Positions 44,942 through 54,169 are shown, numbered from the stretch's first letter. The stretch is DNA of 64,000 nucleotides from Azospira inquinata (GCF_018905915.1 NZ_CP064782.1:2294001-2358000), one strand, 5' to 3'. Notes: generated by a model not told the origin, from the letters alone. Program-made: numbers and translations.

Positions 44942-45501
44942 TGTTGTCCTTTTCCCTCCCCGGGACGGAAAGCCCGTCCTGGGACGATCCCCTGGAAATG
45001 CTCCAGGCCTGCCACGAGCGTATTGAGGCCCAGCTTGCCCTGCTGGAGCGCCTCCGGACCCATCTGGCGGAACACGGAGTGGATCAAGCCGCCCAAGAGG
45101 CGATTGCCGGGATTCAGCGTTATTTCACCCTGGCGGCCCCTCTTCACCACCAAGACGAGGAGGAAGACCTGTTCCCCGCCATGGCGGACCGGGTGTCCCA
45201 GGAGGGGCGGGGGGAATTGGGGGCCCTGGTGGGCCAGTTGCTGGTGGATCACTACTGGATGGACCGGGAGCGGCAATGGCTACTGGGTGCCCTGGCCAAA
45301 ACCCGGGATGAGGGCCGGGACCAGCTGGATTGGCCCCGGGTAGCAGCCTTTGCCGCCCGGTATCGGGCCCATATTCTCAAGGAAAATACCCAGCTTTTGC
45401 CCTGGGCCCGGCGATTGTTGCCGGAGGATATGTTGCGGCGCCTGGGTATTCCCATGGGCGCTCGCCGGGGCGCGGGGAGCCAGGGGCCTGAGGGGGGCTA
45501 A
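44941..45501 (+). CDS. Hemerythrin HHE domain protein
   Basis: A 186-residue four-helix-bundle protein predicted to bind a di-iron centre. Ligand candidates are His25 (QACHERIE), His59-His60-x-Asp-Glu-Glu (LHHQDEEEDLFP), His100 (VDHYWMDRE) and His143 (YRAHILKENTQLLPWA). Related proteins sense or scavenge O2 or NO, or repair iron centres. Coupling with nnrS points to NO handling. The start overlaps the SirB stop. A nested inverted repeat lies after the stop. Confidence 0.9.
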   Translation: MLSFSLPGTESPSWDDPLEMLQACHERIEAQLALLERLRTHLAEHGVDQAAQEAIAGIQRYFTLAAPLHHQDEEEDLFPAMADRVSQEGRGELGALVGQLLVDHYWMDRERQWLLGALAKTRDEGRDQLDWPRVAAFAARYRAHILKENTQLLPWARRLLPEDMLRRLGIPMGARRGAGSQGPEGG

Positions 45502-45511
45502 AAGGGAGGGG

Positions 45512-45539
45512 AAGCCCGGTGGCCCGGGCCTTCGGGCTT
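45512..45539. terminator. Nested inverted repeat between converging hemerythrin and fnr genes
   Basis: AAGCCCG-gt-GGCC-cg-GGCC-tt-CGGGCTT is a perfect dyad spanning the fnr stop. U runs are absent on both sides, so it may be a weak or Rho-assisted terminator. Confidence 0.4.
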
Positions 45540-46281
45540 AGCTGGCCTGATGGGTCATGAGCCGTTTCAGGCCCGGGGTATTGAGAATGCGGATGTGCTT
45601 TTGCTGGACGCTGATCAGGCCTTCTTCCTGGAAGCGGGAAAAGGCCCGGCTTACGGTTTCCAACTTGAGGCCCAGATAGCTGCCGATTTCCTCGCGGGTC
45701 ATACGCAGGTAGAACTCGGCGGGGGAATAGCCCCGGGCAGTAAAACGCTGGGAAAGGTTGAGCAGGAAGGCGGCCAGCCGCTCTTCCGCCCGCATGGTGC
45801 CCAACAGCATCATGACCCCGTGATCCCGGACAATTTCCCGGCTCATGACTTTGTGGAAATGGTGCTGGAGGGAAACCACTTCCCGGGACAAACCTTCCAG
45901 GCGAGGGTAGGGGATAATGCAGACTTCGCTGTCTTCCAGGGCCACCGCGTTACAGGAGTGGGCTTCCGTGCTGATGCCGTCCAGCCCCAGCAGTTCCCCG
46001 GCCATTTGAAAGCCGGTGACCTGATCCCGGCCGTCTTCTAGGATGACGTCGGTTTTGAAAAAGCCGCTGCGAATGGCATAAATCGCATCAAAAACCTCGC
46101 CGGCCCGATAAAGGTGGTCGCCGCGCTTGATTTTACGACGTGCACTCACTAGCTCGTCTAGCTTGGCCATCTCCGCCTCATTCAGCCCCAGGGGCAGGCA
46201 GAGCTCTTGCAGGTTACAGTTGGAGCAGGCTGTCTTGATGATGGACAACGTGATTTCTTTGGCGTTGCTGTTCAACGGCAT
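45538..46281 (-). CDS. fnr: Fnr, oxygen-sensing 4Fe-4S transcription regulator
   Basis: A 247-residue Crp/Fnr protein. Cluster ligands Cys19, Cys22, Cys28 (CSNCNLQELC) and Cys110 (AHSCNAVAL) fit an oxygen-labile [4Fe-4S] Fnr. The C-terminal helix-turn-helix (EEIGSYLGLKLETVSRAFSRFQEEGLI) carries the E-x-x-S-R recognition pattern that reads TTGAT-n4-ATCAA. GAGGA supports the ATG at 46281; an upstream in-frame ATG at 46320 is less likely. It is the probable master regulator of the boxes mapped in this window. The box upstream serves hemN; no matching -10 faces fnr. Confidence 0.96.
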   Translation of the reverse strand: MPLNSNAKEITLSIIKTACSNCNLQELCLPLGLNEAEMAKLDELVSARRKIKRGDHLYRAGEVFDAIYAIRSGFFKTDVILEDGRDQVTGFQMAGELLGLDGISTEAHSCNAVALEDSEVCIIPYPRLEGLSREVVSLQHHFHKVMSREIVRDHGVMMLLGTMRAEERLAAFLLNLSQRFTARGYSPAEFYLRMTREEIGSYLGLKLETVSRAFSRFQEEGLISVQQKHIRILNTPGLKRLMTHQAS

Positions 46282-46355
46282 GTCGTTCCTCGCTGGGGCG
46301 GCATAGAGGGCTTTGGGCACGGAATCGGGAACCTCATAGGGGACCTATTGAGCGT

Positions 46356-46397
46356 TTGATCCAGGTCAACGTGAAATAATTCACCCACCACCATAAT
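46356..46397 (+). promoter_or_regulatory. FNR-dependent promoter of hemN
   Basis: FNR box TTGAT-CCAG-GTCAA (46356-46369) and -10 CATAAT (46392-46397) exactly at the class II spacing, predicting a start near 46404 and a leader of about 20 bases. Confidence 0.88.
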
Positions 46398-46424
46398 TAG
46401 CCGTACTTAAAGCGCTTTCCTGCA

Positions 46425-47819
46425 ATGACTTTCGCTACCGACAACCTCGTCTTCGACCCCCAGATCATCCGCCGATTCGACATCAGCGGTCCTCGCTATA
46501 CGTCTTATCCGACGGCGGATCGCTTCGTCGAAGCCTTTGATGCGGAAGCCCTCAAGCTGTGGCTGGGGAAACGCAATATCGGCGGAATCAGCCGACCGAT
46601 CTCATTATACTTCCACATCCCTTTCTGCAACACCATCTGCTATTACTGCGCCTGTAACAAGATCATTACCAAGGATCACGGGCGTAGCGCCAAGTACATC
46701 AAGTACCTGGGCAAGGAGATGGCCCTCCAGGATCAGTACCTGGATGGGGACCGGGAAGTGACCCAGTTGCACTGGGGCGGTGGTACCCCCACCTTCCTGT
46801 CCCACGACGAAATGCGCCAGCTTATGGCCATGACCCGGCAGCATTTCAAGCTGGCGGACAACGCGGAAATTTCCATTGAAGTGGATCCCCGCAAGGTGGA
46901 CCGGGAAACCGTGGCCCTGCTGGGGGAGCTGGGTTTCAATCGCATGAGCCTGGGGGTGCAGGATTTCGACGAGCGGGTCCAGGTGGCGGTGAACCGGGTC
47001 CAGTCCGAAGAAGAAACCTTCAATGTGATGGACGCGGCCCGGAAAAACGGCTTCCAGTCCATCAGCATTGACCTGATCTACGGCCTGCCCCAGCAGACCC
47101 TGATGGGCTTTAACCGGACCCTGGAGCGGGTGTTGGCCATGGACCCGGATCGGCTGTCCATCTACAACTATGCCCACCTGCCCAACCATTTCAAGCCCCA
47201 GCGGCGCATCCACGAGGACCAGCTGCCCCACCCGGACACCAAGCTGCAAATCCTCTCCCTGGCGATTCGCAAGCTTACCGAAGCGGGCTATGTGTTCATT
47301 GGCATGGACCACTTTGCCAAGCCCAATGACGAGCTGGCCATTGCCCAGCGCCAGGGGCGGCTACACCGGAATTTCCAGGGCTATTCCACCCACGCGGATT
47401 GCGACATGCTGTCCTTCGGCATTTCCTCCATCGCCAAGGTGGGGCCCACTTATAGCCAGAATGTGCGCACCCTGGACGAGTATTACGACAGCCTGGATAA
47501 CGGCATTCTGCCCGTGCTGCGGGGCATTGAGCTGACCGCCGATGATCTGCTGCGGCGCTCCATCATCCAGGCCTTGATGTGCCACTTCGAAATTTCCATC
47601 GAATCCATTGAAATCGCCCATCTCATCGACTTCAAACACTATTTCGCCGAGGAGCTGTCTGACCTGGCGGAGATGGAGCGGGCCGGTCTGGTGAAGGTGG
47701 ACGATAAATGGATTACGGTACTGCCCCCGGGACGTCTCCTGGTGCGGGCCATTTCCATGGTGTTTGATAAATATCTGCGCGCCGACCGGCAGCGCACCCG
47801 TTATTCCAAGGTGATCTGA
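46425..47819 (+). CDS. hemN: Oxygen-independent coproporphyrinogen III oxidase
   Basis: A 464-residue radical SAM enzyme that decarboxylates coproporphyrinogen III to protoporphyrinogen IX without O2, feeding heme synthesis for cytochromes at low oxygen. The cluster motif is Cys68-x3-Cys72-x2-Cys75 (CNTICYYCACNK); GGGTPTFL is the SAM-binding glycine motif. Length and the RYTSYPTADRF N-terminus match true HemN rather than HemW. It is divergent from fnr and carries a class II FNR promoter. Confidence 0.97.
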   Translation: MTFATDNLVFDPQIIRRFDISGPRYTSYPTADRFVEAFDAEALKLWLGKRNIGGISRPISLYFHIPFCNTICYYCACNKIITKDHGRSAKYIKYLGKEMALQDQYLDGDREVTQLHWGGGTPTFLSHDEMRQLMAMTRQHFKLADNAEISIEVDPRKVDRETVALLGELGFNRMSLGVQDFDERVQVAVNRVQSEEETFNVMDAARKNGFQSISIDLIYGLPQQTLMGFNRTLERVLAMDPDRLSIYNYAHLPNHFKPQRRIHEDQLPHPDTKLQILSLAIRKLTEAGYVFIGMDHFAKPNDELAIAQRQGRLHRNFQGYSTHADCDMLSFGISSIAKVGPTYSQNVRTLDEYYDSLDNGILPVLRGIELTADDLLRRSIIQALMCHFEISIESIEIAHLIDFKHYFAEELSDLAEMERAGLVKVDDKWITVLPPGRLLVRAISMVFDKYLRADRQRTRYSKVI

Positions 47820-47885
47820 GTAAGGCCGTCCTCAGGGGGGAGCCGGGCACAGCCGCAAGTGTCCGGATAAAAGCCGAAGCTGGCA

Positions 47886-47912
47886 CGCACGAACGGGAAT
47901 CCCGTTCGTGCG
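47886..47912. repeat. Strong hairpin in the hemN 3' region
   Basis: CGCACGAACGGG-AAT-CCCGTTCGTGCG, a perfect 12-bp stem with a three-base loop, 66 bases after the hemN stop. No U run follows. It could be an RNA-stabilising element or a protein-binding site. Confidence 0.7.
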
Positions 47913-47952
47913 CATCCAGCGCCGGATATCGTGGGAAATAAGCTGTCTTGCT

Positions 47953-47979
47953 GCCCGGCGCCCTGGTGCCGGGCTTTTT
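47953..47979 (+). terminator. Terminator of hemN
   Basis: GCCCGGCGCC/GGTGCCGGGC stem followed by TTTTT, about 130 bases after the stop. Confidence 0.78.
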
Positions 47980-48074
47980 CTTGGGGCCGAACGGCGCCCC
48001 CGGGCCTACCATGCCATTTCCCCGCCTGGCCCGAGCCGCTACAATTCCCACCCTTCTTCCCCTTTCCCCCGCCC

Positions 48075-48773
48075 ATGCCTGATCCTGCCCTGTCTTCCTT
48101 GCCCGGTGCCCTGACCGTCTTTATTGTGGGCCTGTTGGGGGGGGTGCATTGCGTCGGCATGTGTGGCGGCATTGTGGGGGCTTTGTCCCTGGGCACTGCC
48201 CCCGGGGTGCGCCGCTGGCCTCTGCATCTGGCCTACAACGGGGGGCGACTGACCAGCTATGGATTGGCCGGTGCCCTGGCCGGTGCTCTGGGGGGCGCGG
48301 GTCTGGCCTTGAGCGGCCAGATGCCCGTGCGTATCGCCCTCTACTGCCTAGCCAATCTGATGCTGGTGGCCTTTGGCCTTTATCTCCTGGGGGCCACCCG
48401 GGTTCTGGCGGTGACGGAAGGGGCAGGGCAGCTACTGTGGCGGCGGCTCCAGCCCCTCAGCCGACGTTTTTTGCCCGCCCGCCGGGTCTCCCAGGCATTT
48501 CCCCTGGGCCTGGTGTGGGGCTGGTTGCCCTGTGGTCTGGTTTATAGTGTGCTGGCCACCGCCCTGGTGAGCGGCAGCCCCTGGAAAGGGACCGGCTTAA
48601 TGCTGGCTTTCGGCTTGGGCACCCTGCCCAATCTGCTGCTCGCCGGCCTGCTGGCCGCCCGTTTGCAAGGCTTTGTCCGGCGTCCCCTGGTGCGCCGGGG
48701 CGCTGGCTTGCTGGTGCTGGGCTTTGGTGTCTGGGGGCTGGTGGGGGCGGTGCGTCTGGCCCTGGCCCTTTGA
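48075..48773 (+). CDS. TauE/SafE (DsbD_2)-like membrane protein, probable metal or cytochrome biogenesis role
   Basis: A 232-residue protein with six or so helices. The first helix is followed by HCVGMCGGIVGA, a paired cysteine/histidine motif repeated in style by WLPCGLVYSVLATAL in the second half. Proteins of this type often sit in cco clusters and are annotated as sulfite exporters, although a copper or thiol role seems more likely to me. The ATG at 48075 gives MPDPALSSLPGALTV; longer in-frame extensions lack support. It is followed by a uspA gene after 32 bases. Confidence 0.85.
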   Translation: MPDPALSSLPGALTVFIVGLLGGVHCVGMCGGIVGALSLGTAPGVRRWPLHLAYNGGRLTSYGLAGALAGALGGAGLALSGQMPVRIALYCLANLMLVAFGLYLLGATRVLAVTEGAGQLLWRRLQPLSRRFLPARRVSQAFPLGLVWGWLPCGLVYSVLATALVSGSPWKGTGLMLAFGLGTLPNLLLAGLLAARLQGFVRRPLVRRGAGLLVLGFGVWGLVGAVRLALAL

Positions 48774-48805
48774 TTCTTGTGCAGCCTTTGCGGCGGGAGA
48801 AAGCG

Positions 48806-49234
48806 ATGCCGACGTTTTTATTGGGGGTGGATGGCTCCGAGTGCGCTCTGCGGGCGGTGGACCGGTTGGTGGAACAGGCGGCCTGGCTTAAGGAAACGCC
48901 GGTTATCCATTTGCTCCACGTCCATGCCCCGGTGCCCGTGGGGCTGGTGCAGGCCTACGTGGGCCATGAGGCCCTCCAGCACTATTACCGGGAAGAGGCG
49001 GAAGCCGTTCTGGGCGCCGCGGAAGACCGGCTGAAGGCGGCCCATCTGGCCTTCGAACGCCACCTCCGGGTGGGCCAGGCGGCGGAAGTGATCGTGGAAG
49101 AAGCTGCCGCCCTGGGTTGCCACCAGATTGTGCTGGGTTTTCAGGGCCGGGGCGCCCTGGCCGCCGCCGTGCTCGGTTCCGTCGCTAGCCGGGTATTGCA
49201 ACGGGCCGTTTGTCCCGTGTTGCTGGTCAAATAA
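48806..49234 (+). CDS. Universal stress protein UspA family, second copy
   Basis: A 142-residue Usp protein beginning MPTFLLGVDGSECALRAVDRLV, with the C-terminal segment IVLGFQGRGALAAAVLGSVASRVL in the place of the nucleotide loop (GxxGxxxxGS pattern kept approximately). GGGAG supports the ATG. It follows the TauE/SafE-like gene closely and precedes copA, so it may belong to the same metal/redox unit. Confidence 0.9.
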   Translation: MPTFLLGVDGSECALRAVDRLVEQAAWLKETPVIHLLHVHAPVPVGLVQAYVGHEALQHYYREEAEAVLGAAEDRLKAAHLAFERHLRVGQAAEVIVEEAAALGCHQIVLGFQGRGALAAAVLGSVASRVLQRAVCPVLLVK

Positions 49235-49311
49235 CCCTACCGGCCGTCGGGTTGAGGGGCCCCCAATTTGGGCCATAATGGGGGCGTCAGCCCTCTCCGT
49301 CTTACCCGCTT

Positions 49312-51819
49312 ATGGCTCTTTCTCCTCCTTCCCCTTCCTCCCGTCGTCTGGACCTGCCCATTGGGGGCATGACCTGTGCCGCCTGCTCGGCACGTCTGGA
49401 AAAGGTGCTGAACCGGCTGCCCGGGGTGGAAGCCAGCGTTAACCTGGCGGCGGAAACCGCCACGGTGCGGTTGGCGGAGGAGGGGGCCACCACGCCGGTC
49501 CAGGTGGTGGCGGCGGTGGACCGGGCGGGCTTTTCCGTGTCCCCGGGCACCCTGGAACTGGCGATTACGGGCATGACCTGTGCTGCCTGCTCGGCGCGCC
49601 TGGAAAAGGTGCTGAACCGGTTGCCCGGGGTGGAAGCCAGCGTCAATCTGGCCGCCGAACGGGCCCGGGTGCGCTATGTCCCCGGCCTGTGTGACGGGGA
49701 GGCCCTGGTGGCGGCGGTGGAGCGAGCCGGTTTTGGCGCCACCCTGGCCACGGACCGTTCCCGGGAGGAGGAAAAGGCCCGCAAGGCGGCCCGCTACGCC
49801 CGGGACCGGGGCCGTTTCTTCATCGCCGCCCTGCTCACCCTACCTCTGCTGGCCCAGATGGGCACCATGCTTTCCCCCGCCGCCATGGCCTCCATGGCCC
49901 ACGGTGGAGAATGGCTGCCCCGCTGGTTGCAACTGGCTTTGGCCACCCCGGTTCAGTTCTGGATCGGCTGGCGTTTCTACGACGGCGCCTACAAATCCCT
50001 GCGGGGCGGGGGCGCCAACATGGATGTGCTGGTGGCTTTGGGGACCTCCATGGCCTACGGCTTTTCCCTGGTGGTGACCCTGGCCGGCCTGGAGCACCGG
50101 CACGTCTATTTTGAAGCCAGCGCCGCGGTGATTACCCTGGTGTTGCTGGGCAAACTCCTGGAATCCCGGGCCAAGGCCCGCACTACGGCGGCCCTGGAAG
50201 CCCTGGTGGGACTCCAGCCCCGGACCGCCCGGGTGCAACGGCCCGGCCCGGAAGGGGCCACCTGGGAGGAGGTGCCGGTAGATACCCTGGTGCCCGGGGA
50301 TATTTACCTGGTCCGGGCCGGGGAAGGGGTGCCGGTGGATGGGGAGGTGGTGGAAGGAAGCTCCAGCGTCAATGAAGCCATGCTGACTGGAGAATCCATG
50401 CCCGTGGCCAAGGGGGTGGGGGACCGGGTTTTCGCTGCGGCGCTCAACGGCCCCGGGTTGCTGCGCTGCCGGGCCACCGGGGTCGGGGAACACACCCTGC
50501 TGGCGGGCATCATCCGCCAGGTGGGAGAAGCCCAGGGCTCCAAGGCCCCGGTGCAGCGTCTGGCGGATCGGATTGCGGGGATTTTTGTCCCCGCCGTATG
50601 TGCCGTGGCCGCCCTCACCTTCGTCCTCTGGTGGTGGCTGGGGGGGGACTTCACCACCGCCCTGGTGAATGGGGTGGCGGTGCTGGTCATCGCCTGTCCC
50701 TGCGCCCTGGGTCTGGCGACTCCTACGGCCATCATGGTGGGCACGGGCCGGGGCGCCAATGCGGGCATTCTGGTGAAAAATGCGGAAGCCCTGGAGCGGG
50801 CGGAGAAAATTGCCGTGCTGGCGGTGGATAAAACCGGCACCCTGACCCAGGGCCAGCCGGCGGTCACGGACTGTCTGCCCCTGGCCGGGGCGGGCGCTCC
50901 CTCCGCGGAAGAATTGGTCGCCTGGGCCGGTGCTTTGGAACAGGGCTCGGATCATCCCCTGGCCCGGGCGGTGTTGGCCGAATTGGACAACCGGGGCCTG
51001 GAACTCCCCGAGGTACAAGGCTTTCAGAACTTCCCGGGCCACGGGGTCCAAGGCACGGTGTCTGGCCGGTCCCTGGCCCTGGGAAGCCCGTCCTGGCTGA
51101 AGGAGCGGGGGGTGGAAGGGAACATGACCGTCCTGTCTCAGCTCCAGGCCCAGGGTAAGACAGTGGTGGGGCTGGCCCAGGGGGGCGATGCCGCAGGCGC
51201 CGGGGAGACGGGCATAGCTCTGGCCCCCTGGCGCCTCCTGGGCTGGATCGCCATTGCCGACCCCCTGCGTTCTTCTTCCGCCGCCGCCGTGGCTCGGCTG
51301 CGGGCTTTGGGGGTGGAGGTGGTGATGCTCACCGGGGACAACCCGGCCACCGCCGCCGCCATTGCCGAGGCGGCGGGCATCAGCCGCTTCCAGGCCCAGG
51401 TGCTGCCCGGGGACAAGGCGGCGGCGGTCCAGGCCCTGAAACAGGGCGGTCGTCTGGTGGCCATGGCGGGGGACGGCATCAACGACGCTCCGGCCCTGGC
51501 CGCCGCCGATGTGAGCTTTGCCATGGGGGCCGGTTCGGATGCGGCCCTGGAGGCGGCGGACCTGACCCTCATGAAAAATGACCTGGGGGGAGTGGCGGAC
51601 GCCATCTCCCTTTCCCGGGCTACCCTGGGAAAAATCCGCCAGAACCTGTTTTTCGCTTTTATCTACAACGTGCTGGGCATTCCCCTGGCGGCCCTGGGTT
51701 GGCTTAACCCGGTGGTGGCCGGGGCGGCCATGGCCATGAGTTCGGTCTCCGTGGTGAGCAATTCCCTGCTGCTGCGCCGCTGGCGGCCCGATCCCCTTTC
51801 TACGAACAGGAGTGCATGA
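49312..51819 (+). CDS. copA: CopA, Cu(I)-exporting P1B ATPase with two near-identical metal-binding domains
   Basis: An 835-residue inner-membrane pump removing Cu(I) from the cytoplasm. Two N-terminal HMA domains carry GMTCAAC (Cys22/Cys25 and Cys90/Cys93). Later come [11 protein letters not shown], the phosphorylation site DKTGTLT, the TGES loop and [17 protein letters not shown]. The 30 residues 19-48 and 87-116 are identical between the two HMA domains. CATAAT at 49274-49279 with TTGAGG 16 bases before is a possible promoter; a CueR-type operator is not clear. copZ overlaps its stop by one base. Confidence 0.96.
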   Translation: MALSPPSPSSRRLDLPIGGMTCAACSARLEKVLNRLPGVEASVNLAAETATVRLAEEGATTPVQVVAAVDRAGFSVSPGTLELAITGMTCAACSARLEKVLNRLPGVEASVNLAAERARVRYVPGLCDGEALVAAVERAGFGATLATDRSREEEKARKAARYARDRGRFFIAALLTLPLLAQMGTMLSPAAMASMAHGGEWLPRWLQLALATPVQFWIGWRFYDGAYKSLRGGGANMDVLVALGTSMAYGFSLVVTLAGLEHRHVYFEASAAVITLVLLGKLLESRAKARTTAALEALVGLQPRTARVQRPGPEGATWEEVPVDTLVPGDIYLVRAGEGVPVDGEVVEGSSSVNEAMLTGESMPVAKGVGDRVFAAALNGPGLLRCRATGVGEHTLLAGIIRQVGEAQGSKAPVQRLADRIAGIFVPAVCAVAALTFVLWWWLGGDFTTALVNGVAVLVIACPCALGLATPTAIMVGTGRGANAGILVKNAEALERAEKIAVLAVDKTGTLTQGQPAVTDCLPLAGAGAPSAEELVAWAGALEQGSDHPLARAVLAELDNRGLELPEVQGFQNFPGHGVQGTVSGRSLALGSPSWLKERGVEGNMTVLSQLQAQGKTVVGLAQGGDAAGAGETGIALAPWRLLGWIAIADPLRSSSAAAVARLRALGVEVVMLTGDNPATAAAIAEAAGISRFQAQVLPGDKAAAVQALKQGGRLVAMAGDGINDAPALAAADVSFAMGAGSDAALEAADLTLMKNDLGGVADAISLSRATLGKIRQNLFFAFIYNVLGIPLAALGWLNPVVAGAAMAMSSVSVVSNSLLLRRWRPDPLSTNRSA
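49366..49659 (+). repeat. Recent internal duplication in copA (49366-49455 and 49570-49659)
   Basis: Two 90-base blocks encode identical 30-residue metal-binding segments and differ at only a few synonymous positions (for example GTGCCGCC/GTGCTGCC). The surrounding HMA sequence is more diverged, which suggests gene conversion between the two domains. Confidence 0.85.
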
Positions 51820-52025
51820 TGGAAACCACAACCCTTAAAGTGGGCGGCATGAGCTGCCAGAAATGCGTCGCCTCCCTCACCAGCGTGCTGTCCAAGCTGC
51901 CCGGGGTGGCCCAGGCGGAGGTAGTGCTGGAGCCGGGCCAGGCCACGGTGACCTACGACCCGGCCCAGGTGGGAACGGAACAATTGCGTCAGGCGGTGGA
52001 AGACGCAGGCTTCGATGCCCTGTAG
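51819..52025 (+). CDS. copZ: CopZ-like copper chaperone
   Basis: A 68-residue HMA-fold protein with the Cu(I) site GGMSCQKC (motif CxxC) and a C-terminal DAGFDAL. It would deliver Cu(I) to CopA. AGGAG favours ATG 51819, whose first base overlaps the copA stop; an ATG three bases earlier is also in frame. A terminator follows. Confidence 0.93.
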   Translation: METTTLKVGGMSCQKCVASLTSVLSKLPGVAQAEVVLEPGQATVTYDPAQVGTEQLRQAVEDAGFDAL

Positions 52026-52063
52026 GGGCGAGGGAATTGGCTCCCTAGACCAAGTAAGTAGCT

Positions 52064-52097
52064 AAACAAAAGCCCGGCATAGTCCGGGCTTTTGTTT
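52064..52097. terminator. Bidirectional terminator between copZ and feoB
   Basis: AAACAAAAGCCCGG-CATAGT-CCGGGCTTTTGTTT, with A and T runs on both arms between converging genes. Confidence 0.93.
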
Positions 52098-52132
52098 GGG
52101 GGGGACCGGGGAAACCCGGCCCATGGGGTCGG

Positions 52133-53923
52133 CTAAAAGCCCAGGGCCCGGGCGCCCTGATAAAAGAGGAAGGACACCCCCCAGGCCAGGGCCAGGGGCC
52201 AGACCACGGCCAGGGTGGCAAAGCCCAGACTGCGGCTTTCCGCCTTGAGGGTGGCGATGGTGGAGAGGCAGGGGGTGTAGATCAGGGTAAAGAGCATGAA
52301 GCTGTAGGCCTGAACCCAGTCCATGTGGCCCGCCAGCTGGTGGGCCAGGCCGGAGCCTTCGGCGCCGAAAATCACCGCCAGGGAGCCGATCACCACTTCC
52401 TTGGCGACAAAGCCGAAAATCAGGGCCACGGCCAGCTGGGCGCTGATGCCGATGGGACTCAGGATGGGTTCCATGGCATGGCCGATCATGCCTGCATAGC
52501 TGGCGTCGCTAGCCGGCACCACGCCCACCGGAAAGTGGGTCAGGGCCCACACCAGCACCACCCCGGCGATGATGATTTTGCTGGCCCGTTTGAGGAAGTG
52601 CTGTACCTCCAGCCAGCCCCGTACTAGTACCTGGCGCAGGGTGGGTAGCCGGTAAGGGGGCAGTTCCAGAACGAAGGGTTCGGTGGAAGGGAAGCGGCGC
52701 TTGAAGAGGAGTGCGGTAATGATGGCGGTGGCGAAGCTGAACAGGTAGAGGCTGAAAAGCACTCCCCCGGCGTGGCTGGGCGAGAACAGGGCGGCGATGA
52801 TGAAGAGGAAGACCTGGAGCCGGGCGGAGCACAGGGACAGGGGAATGATCAGCATGGACAGGAGGCGCAGGGGCCGGGAGCGCATTACCCGGGTGCCCAT
52901 GGCCGCCGGCACATTGCAGCCGAAGCCCATGAGGAGCATGACGAAACTGCGCCCATCCAGGCCCAGCTTGGCCATCAGGGCATCGGTGAGATAGGCGGCC
53001 CGGGACAGGTAGCCCGTGTCCTCCACCACGGCCATGAAGAGGAAAAAGAGCACGATGATGGGCACGAAGGCGGCCACGGTGGACAGGCCGCTATAAACGC
53101 CGTCCAGCAGGAAGCCCCGGGCCAGTTCAGGCAAGGGCGCCAGGAGGGGCTCCAGGGCCAGATGCTGAACTTGGTCGAAGAGCCAGGCCATGCCGTCCTG
53201 CAAAGGCTGGCCGAGGAAAAACACCGCCTGGAAGAGGAGGAACATGGCCAGGAAAAAGAGGGGCAGGCCCAGCCAGGGGTGGAGAACGACCCGGTCCAGC
53301 TTATCCGTCAGATTGTCCGAGAGCCGGGCGGGCACCTGCACCGTGTCCGCCACGATGCGGGCCATGTCCGCCTCAATGGCGTGGTCCGTGTGCAGGGCTT
53401 GCCGCACCTTTTCCGGCGGCACGGCCGGACGCTCCGCCCCCAGGGCCTTGGCCATGGTCGCCAGGACATCCTTTTGCGCATCGCCGTATTTGGCGCTGAA
53501 TAGGACCACGGGCATGCCCAGAGCCTGGGCCATGGCGGCGGTGTTGATGTGGATGCCGAACTGGCGGGCTTCATCCGCCATATTCAGGAGCAGGATGGCC
53601 GGTAGGCCCAGGGCCTGGAGCTGGAGTACCAGGGACAGCTGACGCTCCACCTGGACCGCATTGACCAGGAGTACGGCCAGATCCACCGGATTGTCTTCGA
53701 GGAAATGGCGCACCACCTTCTCGTCGTCGGAAAAGCCGTGGAGGTCATAGATGCCCGGCAGATCCACCACCTCCGCCATGGCGCCTCCCACCAGGATTTT
53801 GGCGGAGAGCAAATCCACCGTGACGCCGGGCCAGTTGCCCACCCGGGCGGAAGCGCCGGTGAGCCGGTTGAAATAGGTGGACTTGCCCGTATTGGGCATC
53901 CCCAGCAGAACAATGCGTTTCAT
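52133..53923 (-). CDS. feoB: FeoB, ferrous iron transporter with N-terminal GTPase
   Basis: A 596-residue protein, shorter than E. coli FeoB (773). The GTPase domain shows G1 GMPNTGKS (8-15), G3 DLPG (54-57) and G4 NMAD (114-117, NxxD). It is followed by the helical linker and two Gate-type transmembrane repeats with GFGCNVPA. It imports Fe2+ under low oxygen. It is three bases downstream of feoA on the minus strand. No FeoC gene is seen. Confidence 0.96.
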   Translation of the reverse strand: MKRIVLLGMPNTGKSTYFNRLTGASARVGNWPGVTVDLLSAKILVGGAMAEVVDLPGIYDLHGFSDDEKVVRHFLEDNPVDLAVLLVNAVQVERQLSLVLQLQALGLPAILLLNMADEARQFGIHINTAAMAQALGMPVVLFSAKYGDAQKDVLATMAKALGAERPAVPPEKVRQALHTDHAIEADMARIVADTVQVPARLSDNLTDKLDRVVLHPWLGLPLFFLAMFLLFQAVFFLGQPLQDGMAWLFDQVQHLALEPLLAPLPELARGFLLDGVYSGLSTVAAFVPIIVLFFLFMAVVEDTGYLSRAAYLTDALMAKLGLDGRSFVMLLMGFGCNVPAAMGTRVMRSRPLRLLSMLIIPLSLCSARLQVFLFIIAALFSPSHAGGVLFSLYLFSFATAIITALLFKRRFPSTEPFVLELPPYRLPTLRQVLVRGWLEVQHFLKRASKIIIAGVVLVWALTHFPVGVVPASDASYAGMIGHAMEPILSPIGISAQLAVALIFGFVAKEVVIGSLAVIFGAEGSGLAHQLAGHMDWVQAYSFMLFTLIYTPCLSTIATLKAESRSLGFATLAVVWPLALAWGVSFLFYQGARALGF

Positions 53924-53926
53924 GGG

Positions 53927-54169
53927 CTAAACCTGAGCCACGTCGATGCGCTGGGCGTCCAGGCGGCGAATGATGACGTCGGTGGTGCCCAGGCGAACGT
54001 GGAGGGGGCCGGAGAGAAAGCCCCGGCGCATGACCTGGATGGGCTTGCCGATGCGAAAGCCCAGGGCGGCCAGGCGGGGATAGAGATCCGTGCCGGCGTG
54101 AATGGCGGCGATGACGCCTTCCTGCCCGGGCTGGAGTTGGGAGAGCTGGATGGGTTTAAAAGCTTTCAT
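53927..54169 (-). CDS. feoA: FeoA, SH3-like partner of FeoB
   Basis: An 80-residue protein with the FeoA fold: LSQLQPGQEGVIAAI, LAALGFRIGKPIQVMRRGFLSGPLHVRLGTTDVIIRR. The start at 54169 (MKAFKPIQL) fits family length; the open frame extends far upstream without meaning. A Fur-like box lies about 85 bases before it. Confidence 0.93.
   Translation of the reverse strand: MKAFKPIQLSQLQPGQEGVIAAIHAGTDLYPRLAALGFRIGKPIQVMRRGFLSGPLHVRLGTTDVIIRRLDAQRIDVAQV

Noticed and set aside
46321-46355. Fnr autoregulation through the box at 46356
   Set aside because: On the fnr side the expected -10 position reads GGTTCC, not a promoter element, while the hemN side fits exactly.
49840-51831. 663-residue minus-strand frame
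   Set aside because: Antisense of copA, which carries complete P1B ATPase motifs.
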